Shown here: in pieces, positions 22,124 to 30,370 of the stretch | How the letters are laid out: each line of letters begins with the position of its first letter | How positions within the stretch are numbered: the first letter of the stretch is position 1 | NCBI GenBank assembly: GCA_022567695.1 | Contig: JADFGN010000016.1 | Span: forward strand, 1 to 32,338 | Direction: 5' to 3' | Length of the DNA stretch: 32,338 nt | Origin: Candidatus Poribacteria bacterium | Lineage (GTDB): Bacteria > Poribacteria > WGA-4E > PCPOR2b | Notes under the pieces: model-generated | The model's database searches: none | The model's input: only the letters and a program-made list of their open reading frames with translations | Told to the model about the DNA's origin: nothing | Program-made: the position numbers and the translations under genes

Positions 22124-24622
22124 ATGACAACTCAACATTCCAAAAAAGAATCATATTTTCAAGGCATTCCAGAAATTTGGAGATTGGATCTTGCCAATGG
22201 AGAGATTTCAATCGAGGAAGCGCAAAGGAGATTCAATTGCTTAGAAGGTGGCGAAACGGTTACGTTTCCAGAGACTGAAGTTTTGAGTAAGCCAGAATTG
22301 TCTTCAAATGAAAATACGGATGTGTCCGCTGAAAGTTCAATACCACACGTCCATCCGTCCGCAACTCAACTCTCTGAAGATGCTGAGATTTCCAATCCCA
22401 CGCCACCTAATCGGCTAACGGAGAATAGATCTCGTGTAGAGAAGCAAGCAGTCGTCGCGGATCGATCACAGTATCATATCAATATGCCTGCAATTGCTCC
22501 CGAAGCCTTGCTGACGGTCTGGAAAACAGAACTTGTCCACGTTGAAAAAAGTCAATCACCTTCTAAGGTCCAACCTTCAGAGGATAGCTTTGTACCTCCA
22601 ACTAATATTGAGCCTGAACTCTCCGTCATTTCAGAATCGCAAGTTGCAAAAAAATCGGTAAAATTTTATAATGGTAAAGGCATCATGGTGCCTGTATTCA
22701 CGGCGATTGGATTAACGCTGGCCGTGCTTAGTTTTTGGGCTATGGGCATTTTTTCAGATGACGTAGATCTGAAATCCGCGGAGGATACCGCAAGCTCAAC
22801 TCTACCTAGCAGCAACACAGGGAACGGAGGAGGAGATGGAAATAAACCGCCACCTGGTCATCAACAATCGGATTTCCCGACGGACCCTCCGTCATCTCAC
22901 TCGGAACTTTATGCACAACTCGAAGTGCCGACATCAGTTTCGTCTGTTGATTCAGATCAGGAAAACAGAACAACTCGTTTAAATATAAACAATGAGGTGA
23001 ATGGAGAGCGCTTGCCACTTCCAGACATTGAAGCACTCAACAGCCAAGTGGAACGGCGTGGTCGGAATCTTCATTTTGCACACGTAGACAGCGTGGCACA
23101 AAACAACGATGCAGAGATTTATACTCTGGCACTGACGATTCCTTCGCGAAAATCTGGCAAGTCAAGCGAGTCATCTCGTAAGGACGTACTTCAGCGTTAT
23201 CCTGATCTCTACCGCCCTTCAGGAGAATCAGTCGTCCTCGCAATCGATGAAGAATATAAGGTCGGAGTCAACGATGAAGTTGAAGTGACCCGTTTTCATG
23301 AAGACAAAACGTTGGTCACTCAGCATATCGTCCGAGAAAATGGAGCGATAAATTATCATCTCGTCGGCGAAATCCAAGTTGTAGGCCGCTCAACAACAAA
23401 GATCGCCACAATCCTTCAACAGAAGTTGGAGCGATTCCTTATCAACCATACTGTTGATGTTCGAGTGACGCGATACAACAGTAAGTTTGTTAGAGCCAGT
23501 GGTGAAATTCGTGAGCGTATTGACCGGGCGTATAGCGGTCCAGGATTTCACCCCTTGAGAAGAGGGCGGACAACTCTGTCGGAATTTCTACTCGCTATCG
23601 GAGATACGACTCCGGCGGCAGATCGCACAGCGATTGAGTTGATTCATCTGACCGGAGATAAAGAGATCGTTAATCTGGACAAGATCTTGAGGAAAGAAAC
23701 GACGGATCCGATCGTGCAGCATGGTGATGCGATTAGAGTGCCTTCAAGGCGGGGAACTCGGAATTTTATATCGGTCACCGGGGATGTAAACAAGCCAGGC
23801 ATTTATGATTGGCAAGAAGGAGCGACGGTTTCTGAGGCATTATTGCGTGCCGGAAATCCATTACAACCCCCATCACTATCAAGCGTCACGATTGTCAGTT
23901 CCGATGGCTTAAGAACACCGTTTGAATATAAAGCGTTTATGGAAAGGCAAGATCGAAAACTCGACATTCTGCTTAAACCAAACGACATCATCTTCATAGA
24001 TTCACAAACCGCCCCCACTGCCAAGATTATCGGTGAAGTCCGAACGGAAGGCACTTACGAATTAAACGAAAATTCTGATACATTGATGTCTTTTATTTTG
24101 GACCGAGCCAACGGATTGACAGAGAATGCCGATACAAATCGAATTGAGATCTTTCGGCGTGGCGCGGGACGACTCGTTTACGATTTAAAAGAGTTGATGG
24201 AATCGCCTTATTCAAAACATGATCTCGACCTCGAAGATGGCGATTTTATTATCGTCCCATCAGTGACAGATCGGAGGAATCGAATTTGGGTGCTTGGACA
24301 GGTGACGAACCCGGGGATTCATTTTCTTGAAGGTCAAGAGGTTCGTGTGCTGGATGCGTTGCGGCTAGCAGGCGGACAGAGTGAGAAGGCCAATTTAGAA
24401 AATGTGAGACTGAAACGGGGTGGTTTGAAATCTGGTGAACAGGTGATTAATGTCGCGCGGGCACTGAAAACTGGCAATACCGCCGATAATCCGATTCTGC
24501 AACCCAACGATGTCATTTACGTGCCGACAAGCTTCGGATCAACAATTAGTGATTTAGCATCGAACATTTTGCCGTTGATTCAGATCGCAACCTTTACCCA
24601 GATTTTACGAGAGGGTCGTTGA
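22124..24622 (+). CDS. Inner-membrane-anchored SLBB/OPX polysaccharide export protein
   Basis: 832 residues. A cytoplasmic N-terminal region of about 185 residues opens with a SHOCT-like helix pair ('LANGEISIEEAQRRFNCLEG') and is then mostly disordered. One TM segment at 187-209 (VPVFTAIGLTLAVLSFWAMG) follows basic residues, so N-in. The periplasmic part has a Pro/Ser/Gly linker, an export domain ('YKVGVNDEVEVTRFHEDK', about 378-450) and four SLBB-like units (ASGEIRERI, VTGDVNKPGIY, IGEVRTEGTY, LGQVTNPGIH). A C-terminal helix ends it ('LASNILPLIQIATFTQIL'). Normal OPX proteins have a signal peptide and no cytoplasmic part, so this architecture is unusual. GGAGGAGG lies before the ATG at 22124. 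The next gene, a Wzc-like kinase, follows after 110 bases. Confidence 0.9.
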   Translation: MTTQHSKKESYFQGIPEIWRLDLANGEISIEEAQRRFNCLEGGETVTFPETEVLSKPELSSNENTDVSAESSIPHVHPSATQLSEDAEISNPTPPNRLTENRSRVEKQAVVADRSQYHINMPAIAPEALLTVWKTELVHVEKSQSPSKVQPSEDSFVPPTNIEPELSVISESQVAKKSVKFYNGKGIMVPVFTAIGLTLAVLSFWAMGIFSDDVDLKSAEDTASSTLPSSNTGNGGGDGNKPPPGHQQSDFPTDPPSSHSELYAQLEVPTSVSSVDSDQENRTTRLNINNEVNGERLPLPDIEALNSQVERRGRNLHFAHVDSVAQNNDAEIYTLALTIPSRKSGKSSESSRKDVLQRYPDLYRPSGESVVLAIDEEYKVGVNDEVEVTRFHEDKTLVTQHIVRENGAINYHLVGEIQVVGRSTTKIATILQQKLERFLINHTVDVRVTRYNSKFVRASGEIRERIDRAYSGPGFHPLRRGRTTLSEFLLAIGDTTPAADRTAIELIHLTGDKEIVNLDKILRKETTDPIVQHGDAIRVPSRRGTRNFISVTGDVNKPGIYDWQEGATVSEALLRAGNPLQPPSLSSVTIVSSDGLRTPFEYKAFMERQDRKLDILLKPNDIIFIDSQTAPTAKIIGEVRTEGTYELNENSDTLMSFILDRANGLTENADTNRIEIFRRGAGRLVYDLKELMESPYSKHDLDLEDGDFIIVPSVTDRRNRIWVLGQVTNPGIHFLEGQEVRVLDALRLAGGQSEKANLENVRLKRGGLKSGEQVINVARALKTGNTADNPILQPNDVIYVPTSFGSTISDLASNILPLIQIATFTQILREGR

Positions 24623-24698
24623 TTCAGAAGACAGGATTCAGAGGATTCAGGATACAGGATTCACAGGGCATCTTGCATCTTGTATCTTGTATCTTGAT
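24621..24698. repeat. GATACARGAT micro-repeats arranged as an inverted repeat
   Basis: Units GATTCAGGATACAGGAT (24644-24660) and ATCTTGCATCTTGTATC (24670-24686) are the same motif in opposite orientation and can fold with 13 of 17 Watson-Crick pairs plus wobbles. They fill the spacer between the exporter and kinase genes and are related to 3788-3872. Confidence 0.7.
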
Positions 24699-24732
24699 TT
24701 ATTATGCATACACGCATGTGGAGAATATCGAG

Positions 24733-27240
24733 ATGAACATAGCTACCGATCTCACCCTGAAAGATTATTTTCGGATTACTCGAAAGCGAAGATGGGTTAT
24801 CATCGTAACAATGCTGGTGATATGCATTGCTGTTTACTGGCAAATCATCCAGGAAATTCCCAGCTACGCGACGAAAGCTGGCGTTAAAGTTGAACAGATC
24901 ACGACGACAATCGACGCGCTACAGCAGATGCTTACCTATAGCTCGAGCGATTTTCTTGAGACCCAAAGGCAGGTGATTGTGAGTGATCCTGTATTTGAAA
25001 GGATCGGCTATCGTGCGGGATTCATCCACAGGAAATGGCTTGAAAAAGCCAGGCAAGATTTTGATGACCGCTTCGAGAAAACAGAAGTAGATCCTAAAAT
25101 TGGTAGCCTCCTTAAAAAAGCCAACGCACAATTGAAACTGTGGGAAGAAGTGGCTGGCACAGCGCAAAATCAGGAATCGATCAGTGAGAAAGATGACAAA
25201 ACGAAGATTCAGAATATTGTTAGGCGACTGAGGGGAAGTCCTGGCGCCGAAAAGGTCACAGCAGAAATCGATGCGAAAGCCAGCATTCTTTGGGTGACTG
25301 TTACCAGAGCCCAACCCTCAAAGTACACAGGGAGCGCGGATACCCGAAAGTACGTTCAACTTCTCGCTGATTTGGTCGTTGAAGAATACAAAAAAGAAAG
25401 TGAATACCAAGGCACTGAAGCAAGCAGAAAACATCAGGCTGAAGTCGAAGATAAGATCGGAAACCTGAAAGGGGAAATTGAGAAAATTCGAGCGCAATTG
25501 CGAGACCTTGGCATTCCTGACGATCCAACCTTTGTTCTTCGCGATCTGGATACTAAACTTTTACCCTTAAAATCACAATTCTTGCAACTTGATACCCAAC
25601 TCAATGAAGACGAGAAGCGGATTAATTATCTGGACGCGATAAAGAAGGATATTGAGACACTGTATAAAAAATATGAGAATAACCTCATTGAGTTGACGCA
25701 AGTCACGGAGGATTCCAAAAAGGTTAGAGTGCGTGCAAGTGACCTCAACCGCAATTTTCCGGGGGTCTATAATAGCGATATAAACTTACAAGACCTACTT
25801 GAGGAGATGAGAAGTTATGAAGAAACTATTGAAAATTTCCTCAGAACGCGCACCATTTTTCATCCAACCGTTCAGCAGAGCCAAGGACTGTTAGTGGCTC
25901 TCACTCGTCGCACAGTTGGAAGGCTATACCAATTGATCGTCGAAGCATGGCTTAGGGAAAGTGAAAGGCTGAATCCAATTAGGGACAGACGTACGGAGCT
26001 GGCAAGAGAAATCGCAGGACTCACCGATCAGGCAGACCATACTAGCGCAAACGCCGAAGAATACCGTCAGCTAAAGGATGACCTCAGTCTTAAGGAAGAT
26101 ACGTACAAACAACTCCAACCGGAGGAGTTGAAAATACTCGCTCGACAACTTGCTGGAAGTGGGAATGTCGAGGTTGTAAATTGGGCAGAAGAAGCACAAG
26201 AGGAAAATACGTACAAATTTATGAAAGTAATTGCCGGGAGTGTGGTCGGTTTAATCCTTGGGTTTATTCTTGCCTTTATTATAGAGAGTCTCGATACATC
26301 GTTAGACACAGTTTCCGATCTTGAAGCCTACTTAGGTGTGCCTGTATTAGGGATCATTCCGAATCTTGAAGGGAAAAGAATAGAGGGTCTTGTCATCAGC
26401 CTTAAAAATCGATTCATGGACTATTTACGCTTCCGGTTTTTCTCAATTTCTCCACAGGGCCCCGTCGCCCCTCTTATCGCGCATGATCCCAGATCGACCA
26501 TGGCTGAAGCGATGAAGAGTCTGCGAACCAACCTGATGATTCAAACCCAACTTAAACGGAAGGAGGAGGGATTGACAACATCAGGCGTTTCTAATGAACG
26601 GGGGGTTTGCTTTGTTATAACGAGTACAATCCCGCAGGAGGGGAAAACCACTATTATCGCGAATTTAGCGATTGCAATTGCCCAACTTGGAAAGAAGATC
26701 TTGCTGATTGATGCAGATTGGCGTCGTCCATCCCTGCATGATGTATTTGGTGTCGAACGCTCTCCAGGGATTACCGATGTTCTTATTGACGCCTCCTCCA
26801 AATCTGACGCAATTCGGAGCGCAACAGATCTCCTCTTCGGAACCTTGAAACTTGAAGGCCTCTTAAATATGCCCGGCATCGATCACCTACAACTTTTACC
26901 TGCAGGTATGAAACCCTCTACCCCTTCGGAGTTGCTTGCGTCCCGGGAAATGACTCATCTTCTGGATGAATTGCGCGAAGAGTATGATGTGATTCTGGTT
27001 GACCTCCCACCCGTTTTACCGGTTACAGATGCTGTTGTACTTGGCCCGCAAACGGATGGTGTTCTCCTCGTTTATCGTGCTGGCAAAGCTACCCGTCAAG
27101 CACCAAGAAGGGCAATTGACATGCTGGTGAAGAGTGGGGCAGAAGTTTTAGGGGTGGTGCTTAATGACGCCAAACCTGAAGTGGATCCTGATGTAAAGTA
27201 CATCAATTACAGTTATTATAAAAATCAAGAGCGCGCATAA
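24733..27240 (+). CDS. Wzc/GumC-like polysaccharide co-polymerase with BY-kinase domain
   Basis: 835 residues. TM1 is at about 21-38 ('RWVIIVTMLVICIAVYW'), a Wzz domain plus long periplasmic coiled coil at about 40-495, TM2 at 497-517 ('VIAGSVVGLILGFILAFIIE'), then a cytoplasmic bacterial tyrosine kinase: Walker A 'IPQEGKTTIIANLA' (634-640 core), Walker A' 'KILLIDADWRRP', Walker B 'YDVILVDLPPV', and a C-terminal tyrosine cluster 'YINYSYY' (Y823, Y826, Y828, Y829). Such proteins set chain length and cycle phosphorylation during exopolysaccharide export, contacting the OPX protein. The frame is open upstream into the micro-repeat; ATG 24733 is chosen because GTGGAG precedes it and the Wzz domain begins there. 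No separate phosphatase gene is in view. Confidence 0.94.
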   Translation: MNIATDLTLKDYFRITRKRRWVIIVTMLVICIAVYWQIIQEIPSYATKAGVKVEQITTTIDALQQMLTYSSSDFLETQRQVIVSDPVFERIGYRAGFIHRKWLEKARQDFDDRFEKTEVDPKIGSLLKKANAQLKLWEEVAGTAQNQESISEKDDKTKIQNIVRRLRGSPGAEKVTAEIDAKASILWVTVTRAQPSKYTGSADTRKYVQLLADLVVEEYKKESEYQGTEASRKHQAEVEDKIGNLKGEIEKIRAQLRDLGIPDDPTFVLRDLDTKLLPLKSQFLQLDTQLNEDEKRINYLDAIKKDIETLYKKYENNLIELTQVTEDSKKVRVRASDLNRNFPGVYNSDINLQDLLEEMRSYEETIENFLRTRTIFHPTVQQSQGLLVALTRRTVGRLYQLIVEAWLRESERLNPIRDRRTELAREIAGLTDQADHTSANAEEYRQLKDDLSLKEDTYKQLQPEELKILARQLAGSGNVEVVNWAEEAQEENTYKFMKVIAGSVVGLILGFILAFIIESLDTSLDTVSDLEAYLGVPVLGIIPNLEGKRIEGLVISLKNRFMDYLRFRFFSISPQGPVAPLIAHDPRSTMAEAMKSLRTNLMIQTQLKRKEEGLTTSGVSNERGVCFVITSTIPQEGKTTIIANLAIAIAQLGKKILLIDADWRRPSLHDVFGVERSPGITDVLIDASSKSDAIRSATDLLFGTLKLEGLLNMPGIDHLQLLPAGMKPSTPSELLASREMTHLLDELREEYDVILVDLPPVLPVTDAVVLGPQTDGVLLVYRAGKATRQAPRRAIDMLVKSGAEVLGVVLNDAKPEVDPDVKYINYSYYKNQERA

Positions 27241-27273
27241 GATTCAAAACCGAGTAGGAAACCTTATTATATC

Positions 27274-28671
27274 ATGACAGTCTCCGGACTCTTAACCGTT
27301 GCTCTAGCAGTCGTTGGGCTACTTATTGTTGTTTTCGTCGGAATAACCATAGCCACCATCCCGGCAGAGACGGCAATTGCTATTGCGGTTGGAGCAGTTA
27401 TCATTTTCCTCATCTTTTATCATACAGCATTTGGACTCTATCTCCTAATTATCAGCATGTTGCTCTCCCCGGAAATTACGATTGCCGAAACCCCTGCACG
27501 TTCCCTTACTGTTCGCGCTGAAGATTTTCTCCTAATGCTTATTTTATTCACATGGCTTGCAAAAACCGCTTTCAATAAAGGGCTCGCGTTCTTTCATCCG
27601 AGTCCTTTGAATACTCCAATCTTTGTATACAGTGTGATTTGTGCTCTCTCAACATCTCTTGGGGTTCTTCGTGGAGATGTATCGCCCCCCTCGGGCTTTT
27701 TCTTTGTCGTCAAATTCATCGAGTATTTTCTTGTTTATTTTATGGTGCTCAATATAGTGGAAACTCGACAGGATGCAAGGAATTTAATCGTCGTACTTCT
27801 AATCACTTGCGCTATCGTCTCTGTGTATGGAATCACACAGATCCGAAGCGTTGAGCGGGTTACCGCACCGTTTGAAGGAAAACACGGTGAACCTGGCACA
27901 TTCGGTGGGTATCTGACCTTGGTGCTTGCGCTAGTCGTGTCATTTTTCATTTATACCGATCGCCCCAGGCTTAAAATTTTATTCGGTTTGTTGGCTTTAA
28001 TCATTGTTTTCCCTCTGCTCAATACCTTATCCAGAGCATCTTATATGGCGTTTTTTCCCACGTTTATCGTTCTTTTTCTCGTTAGTCGGCGTCGGGGATT
28101 TCTTGGATGGTTGTTGGGGTTGAGTCTCATTATTTTACCTTTTATCGCTCCAGCTTTGCAGCCCTTTATAGACAGGGCTTCATACACCTTTCAAGAGGGT
28201 CGGTTAGATCCGTCCTCTCAAGAACGTGTTGATCGCGCGGTTATAATTTTTTCTCGAGACTGGCTTGAATACCCTTTATTGGGAGCTGGGGTCACAGGAC
28301 GTGGATTCATTGATGGACAATATTTTCGGGTCCTCGCTGAAACGGGAGGGCTTGGGTTACTTAGTTTTTTATGGATACTCTTTCGGATCTATCGTATGGC
28401 AATGCGTACATACAAAGAGAGTCCTCATCGCTTTGATCAAGCTGTTAGCCTCGGTTTTCTGTCCGGGTTTGTTGGCTTGCTTTTCCATGCCGTGACAGTG
28501 AATACGTTTATCGTTGTGCGCATTATGGAGCCGTTTTGGTGTATCGCTGGAATCGTAGCGATGCTAGATCACCTAAACCGACAGGAAACGGCGGAAGTTG
28601 AGGGAGGGCTGAAATTGGAAGCACGCCGAAGTCCATTAACCCCACCGGTTGCTATATCAAGAGGGACATAA
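27274..28671 (+). CDS. O-antigen ligase/polymerase family membrane protein (Wzy/WaaL-like)
   Basis: 465 residues with about 11-12 hydrophobic segments. The Wzy_C hallmarks are present: 'FEGKHGEPGTFGGYLTLVLA' in the first loop, 'LLNTLSRASYMAFFPTFI' and 'DGQYFRVLAETGGLGLLSF' in the last third, as in O-antigen ligases and exopolysaccharide polymerases. It would join repeat units on undecaprenyl carriers at the periplasmic face. It follows the kinase by 33 bases, clearly one operon. The C-terminal tail ('ARRSPLTPPVAISRGT') looks like read-through of a short repeat rather than a folded part. Ligase versus polymerase cannot be decided, but the neighbouring co-polymerase favours polymerase. Confidence 0.9.
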   Translation: MTVSGLLTVALAVVGLLIVVFVGITIATIPAETAIAIAVGAVIIFLIFYHTAFGLYLLIISMLLSPEITIAETPARSLTVRAEDFLLMLILFTWLAKTAFNKGLAFFHPSPLNTPIFVYSVICALSTSLGVLRGDVSPPSGFFFVVKFIEYFLVYFMVLNIVETRQDARNLIVVLLITCAIVSVYGITQIRSVERVTAPFEGKHGEPGTFGGYLTLVLALVVSFFIYTDRPRLKILFGLLALIIVFPLLNTLSRASYMAFFPTFIVLFLVSRRRGFLGWLLGLSLIILPFIAPALQPFIDRASYTFQEGRLDPSSQERVDRAVIIFSRDWLEYPLLGAGVTGRGFIDGQYFRVLAETGGLGLLSFLWILFRIYRMAMRTYKESPHRFDQAVSLGFLSGFVGLLFHAVTVNTFIVVRIMEPFWCIAGIVAMLDHLNRQETAEVEGGLKLEARRSPLTPPVAISRGT

Positions 28672-28678
28672 GCCAGAT

Positions 28679-28700
28679 CCTGAAGTCCCAAGACTTTAGG
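28679..28700 (+). other. Compact hairpin after the polymerase stop
   Basis: CCTGAAGTC pairs with GACTTTAGG (8 Watson-Crick plus one G-T) around a CCAA tetraloop, 7 bases past the stop. No T-run follows. It may stabilise or process the message before the next gene. Confidence 0.45.
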
Positions 28701-28841
28701 CAGTACACGTATTGGAAGAAATGTGACAAAGTCAAATTAACTCAAAAGAGAATAGCTAAAGTGACCAAAGTTCGATATTATTTCTATCAAACGGTTGGTG
28801 TAAATCCTCTGGAATGCCTTCGTTCGTGGAATTCACATCCA

Positions 28842-29885
28842 ATGTATCAAGTGAAGCGTGGTTTATCGATCCGCTTTGTTTGTCTCCTGTGGGGACTTAT
28901 CATCATAAACTGCACTTCACTTGTTTATGCGCAAACGCTTGAAGAACTCGAATCGCTTACCAACGAACGTTTCACTTTTTTATCCAATACGCTTGGAGCT
29001 AGGGCAAAAGGTTTAGGTACTGCGTTTGTAGCAATTGCCGACGATGGGAGTGCCATTGCAAATAACCCTGCAGGCATTGCCCAAATTCGAGCGTCGCAGT
29101 TAAATGTCAACCGCCCATTGAGCAACTTAGGTAAAAGCACAGAAGGGCTGTTCATATATGTGCAACCTGTGGGTGAACGCCAATCCGTCGGAGCGAGTAT
29201 TTATTCAAATCATCCGTCAGGAGATAATATTCCAGAGGGCAATTTGGAACAAATTTTCAACGTTGCCTATGCCTGGCAGCTAGAAGCTGACAGTAAAATC
29301 TACGTCGGGCTTGGGGGAAAAGTCTTCAGTAAAGACGGGCCAATTTCGTTTAATGGAGTTGCTTTAGACTTAGGTATATTCGCACAGCCAATTGGTCAAA
29401 ATATCATTTTAGGGCTCGTCGGTCAAAATTTTGGTCCAGATGTTAAACTCAACTATAATTCAGGTTTGCTTCAATCTTTTGTGGAGGCGGATATTACCCC
29501 TCCGGTTGAACACGAAATTCCGTTCAATTTCAGATTTGGGATGGCCTATCACTCTCAAATCTTCACGTTTCCTTACCGGGTTGCAGCCCAAGTTGATAAA
29601 TCAACTCTCAGTAGCTTTGTGCGGGGAAGTATAGGGGCGGAAATCCTATTCGGAAATATGCTGACGATGCGCGGTGGCTATACCGCTGAAAGTGAAGCGG
29701 GCCAAGACTCCTCACTTGGCATGGGTATCCGCTTCCATCTAATGAAAATTGGCTATACCTACATTAATCGTGAGCACCACGACAATCGACATGAAGCTTA
29801 CCTGATCATCGATTTCCCAAGTCAGGTGCCCAAACGCCGGAGGACCCCTTCAACAACTTCTCTATTCCCAACAGTGTTCAGGTGA
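28842..29885 (+). CDS. PorV/PorQ-like outer-membrane protein (UPF0164-type)
   Basis: 347 residues. A signal peptide (LLWGLIIINCTSLVYA) is followed by 'TLGARAKGLGTAFVAIADDG' and then 'SAIANNPAGIA', the signature of PorV/UPF0164 and related FadL-like 14-strand barrels. The rest is beta-rich ('IYVGLGGKVFSKDGPISFNG', 'GSIGAEILFGNMLTMRGGYT', 'GMGIRFHLMKIGYTYINREH'). PorV-type proteins act in type IX secretion or as exopolysaccharide-linked outer-membrane channels in the FCB group. ATG 28842 begins the signal peptide; an in-frame GTG at 28761 would add 27 residues, and neither start has a strong ribosome site. It is the last gene of the polysaccharide cluster, 170 bases after the polymerase. Confidence 0.85.
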   Translation: MYQVKRGLSIRFVCLLWGLIIINCTSLVYAQTLEELESLTNERFTFLSNTLGARAKGLGTAFVAIADDGSAIANNPAGIAQIRASQLNVNRPLSNLGKSTEGLFIYVQPVGERQSVGASIYSNHPSGDNIPEGNLEQIFNVAYAWQLEADSKIYVGLGGKVFSKDGPISFNGVALDLGIFAQPIGQNIILGLVGQNFGPDVKLNYNSGLLQSFVEADITPPVEHEIPFNFRFGMAYHSQIFTFPYRVAAQVDKSTLSSFVRGSIGAEILFGNMLTMRGGYTAESEAGQDSSLGMGIRFHLMKIGYTYINREHHDNRHEAYLIIDFPSQVPKRRRTPSTTSLFPTVFR

Positions 29886-29986
29886 GTCGCCGTAATTCAG
29901 CCATCATTATCAATCTATTAATGACACGAGTTTTTCACTTAGCACGTAGAGCAGCCTGCCTGCCCGTTGCGAAGCCGCGCCGATAA

Positions 29987-30070
29987 GAGAACAAGCTGGC
30001 AGAGGCGCACCGTTTGATCGCCACCAACCAGGTCGCCGGTAACATCGTGTTGATGCCCTGGGCGGCATAG
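29987..30070 (+). pseudogene. C-terminal remnant of a zinc-type/quinone oxidoreductase
   Basis: The 27 codons before the TAG at 30068-30070 read 'ENKLAEAHRLIATNQVAGNI' then 'VLMPWAA', the final helix-strand of MDR-family dehydrogenases (usually F-x-L-x-x-A-A-E-A-H-R-x-x-x-x-x-x-x-G-K-I-V-L). An in-frame TAA at 29984 and apparent frameshifts upstream show that the rest is gone. The segment from about 29940 is GC-rich, unlike the neighbouring genes, which suggests origin by transfer and decay. Confidence 0.6.
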
Positions 30071-30094
30071 CCCCTTTATTGAGGGGAAGAGGAA

Positions 30095-30144
30095 GGGAGG
30101 TCAGAAAAGGAAGAATCTTCTTTTTTGACCTCCCCCGTTTTTTT
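30095..30144 (+). terminator. Strong rho-independent terminator
   Basis: GGGAGGTCA (30095-30103) and TGACCTCCC (30126-30134) form a perfect 9-bp stem that extends through AAAA/TTTT and GAAGA/TCTTC pairs. Seven T residues follow at 30138-30144. It ends the plus-strand transcript of the polysaccharide cluster. Confidence 0.9.
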
Positions 30145-30165
30145 GCTGATATTTTTTTCCAATCG

Positions 30166-30174
30166 TGCTATAAT
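30166..30174 (+). promoter_or_regulatory. Extended -10 promoter of the MEDS-kinase operon
   Basis: TGCTATAAT is a perfect extended -10, preceded by an A/T tract and, 16 bases upstream, a poor -35 (TGATAT). The 12-base string at 30163-30174 (TCGTGCTATAAT) is the same as in the promoter at 21387-21398. Confidence 0.75.
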
Positions 30175-30370
30175 CCTATCCACGTTCATGAAAAGTTAAG
30201 TTTGGAGTTGTTGACTCTCCATCCAAGAATCATAGGAATTACAGAGAATTTAGATTTATCGACGGATTTCTTTCCGCTTTTCGACCAAGCCTCATTTCCT
30301 ACCAAATCCCTGCCGTCAAACGGCACATCCCGTCGTTGTAAAAAATTAAAATTGAGAATTGGAGGTTAAT

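Larger units (their letters stand above)
29886..30370. other. 485-base spacer with gene remnant, terminator and promoter
   Basis: This holds the quinone-oxidoreductase-like remnant, a strong terminator (30095-30144), the promoter at 30166-30174 and a leader of about 190 bases for the MEDS gene. A CCCC(TTTATTGA)GGGG mini-hairpin sits at 30071-30086. The part at 29940-30067 is clearly more GC-rich than its flanks. Confidence 0.6.

Noticed and set aside
24619-24732. N-terminal extension of the Wzc-like kinase
   Set aside because: These 38 codons are micro-repeat sequence; the ATG at 24733 has a ribosome site and begins the Wzz domain.
7680-28665. Weak similarity between the terminator at 7671-7719 (reverse) and the polymerase 3' end near 28625-28650 (CATTAAC...CC blocks)
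   Set aside because: Matches are short and gapped; could be a repeat family but I cannot separate it from chance by eye.
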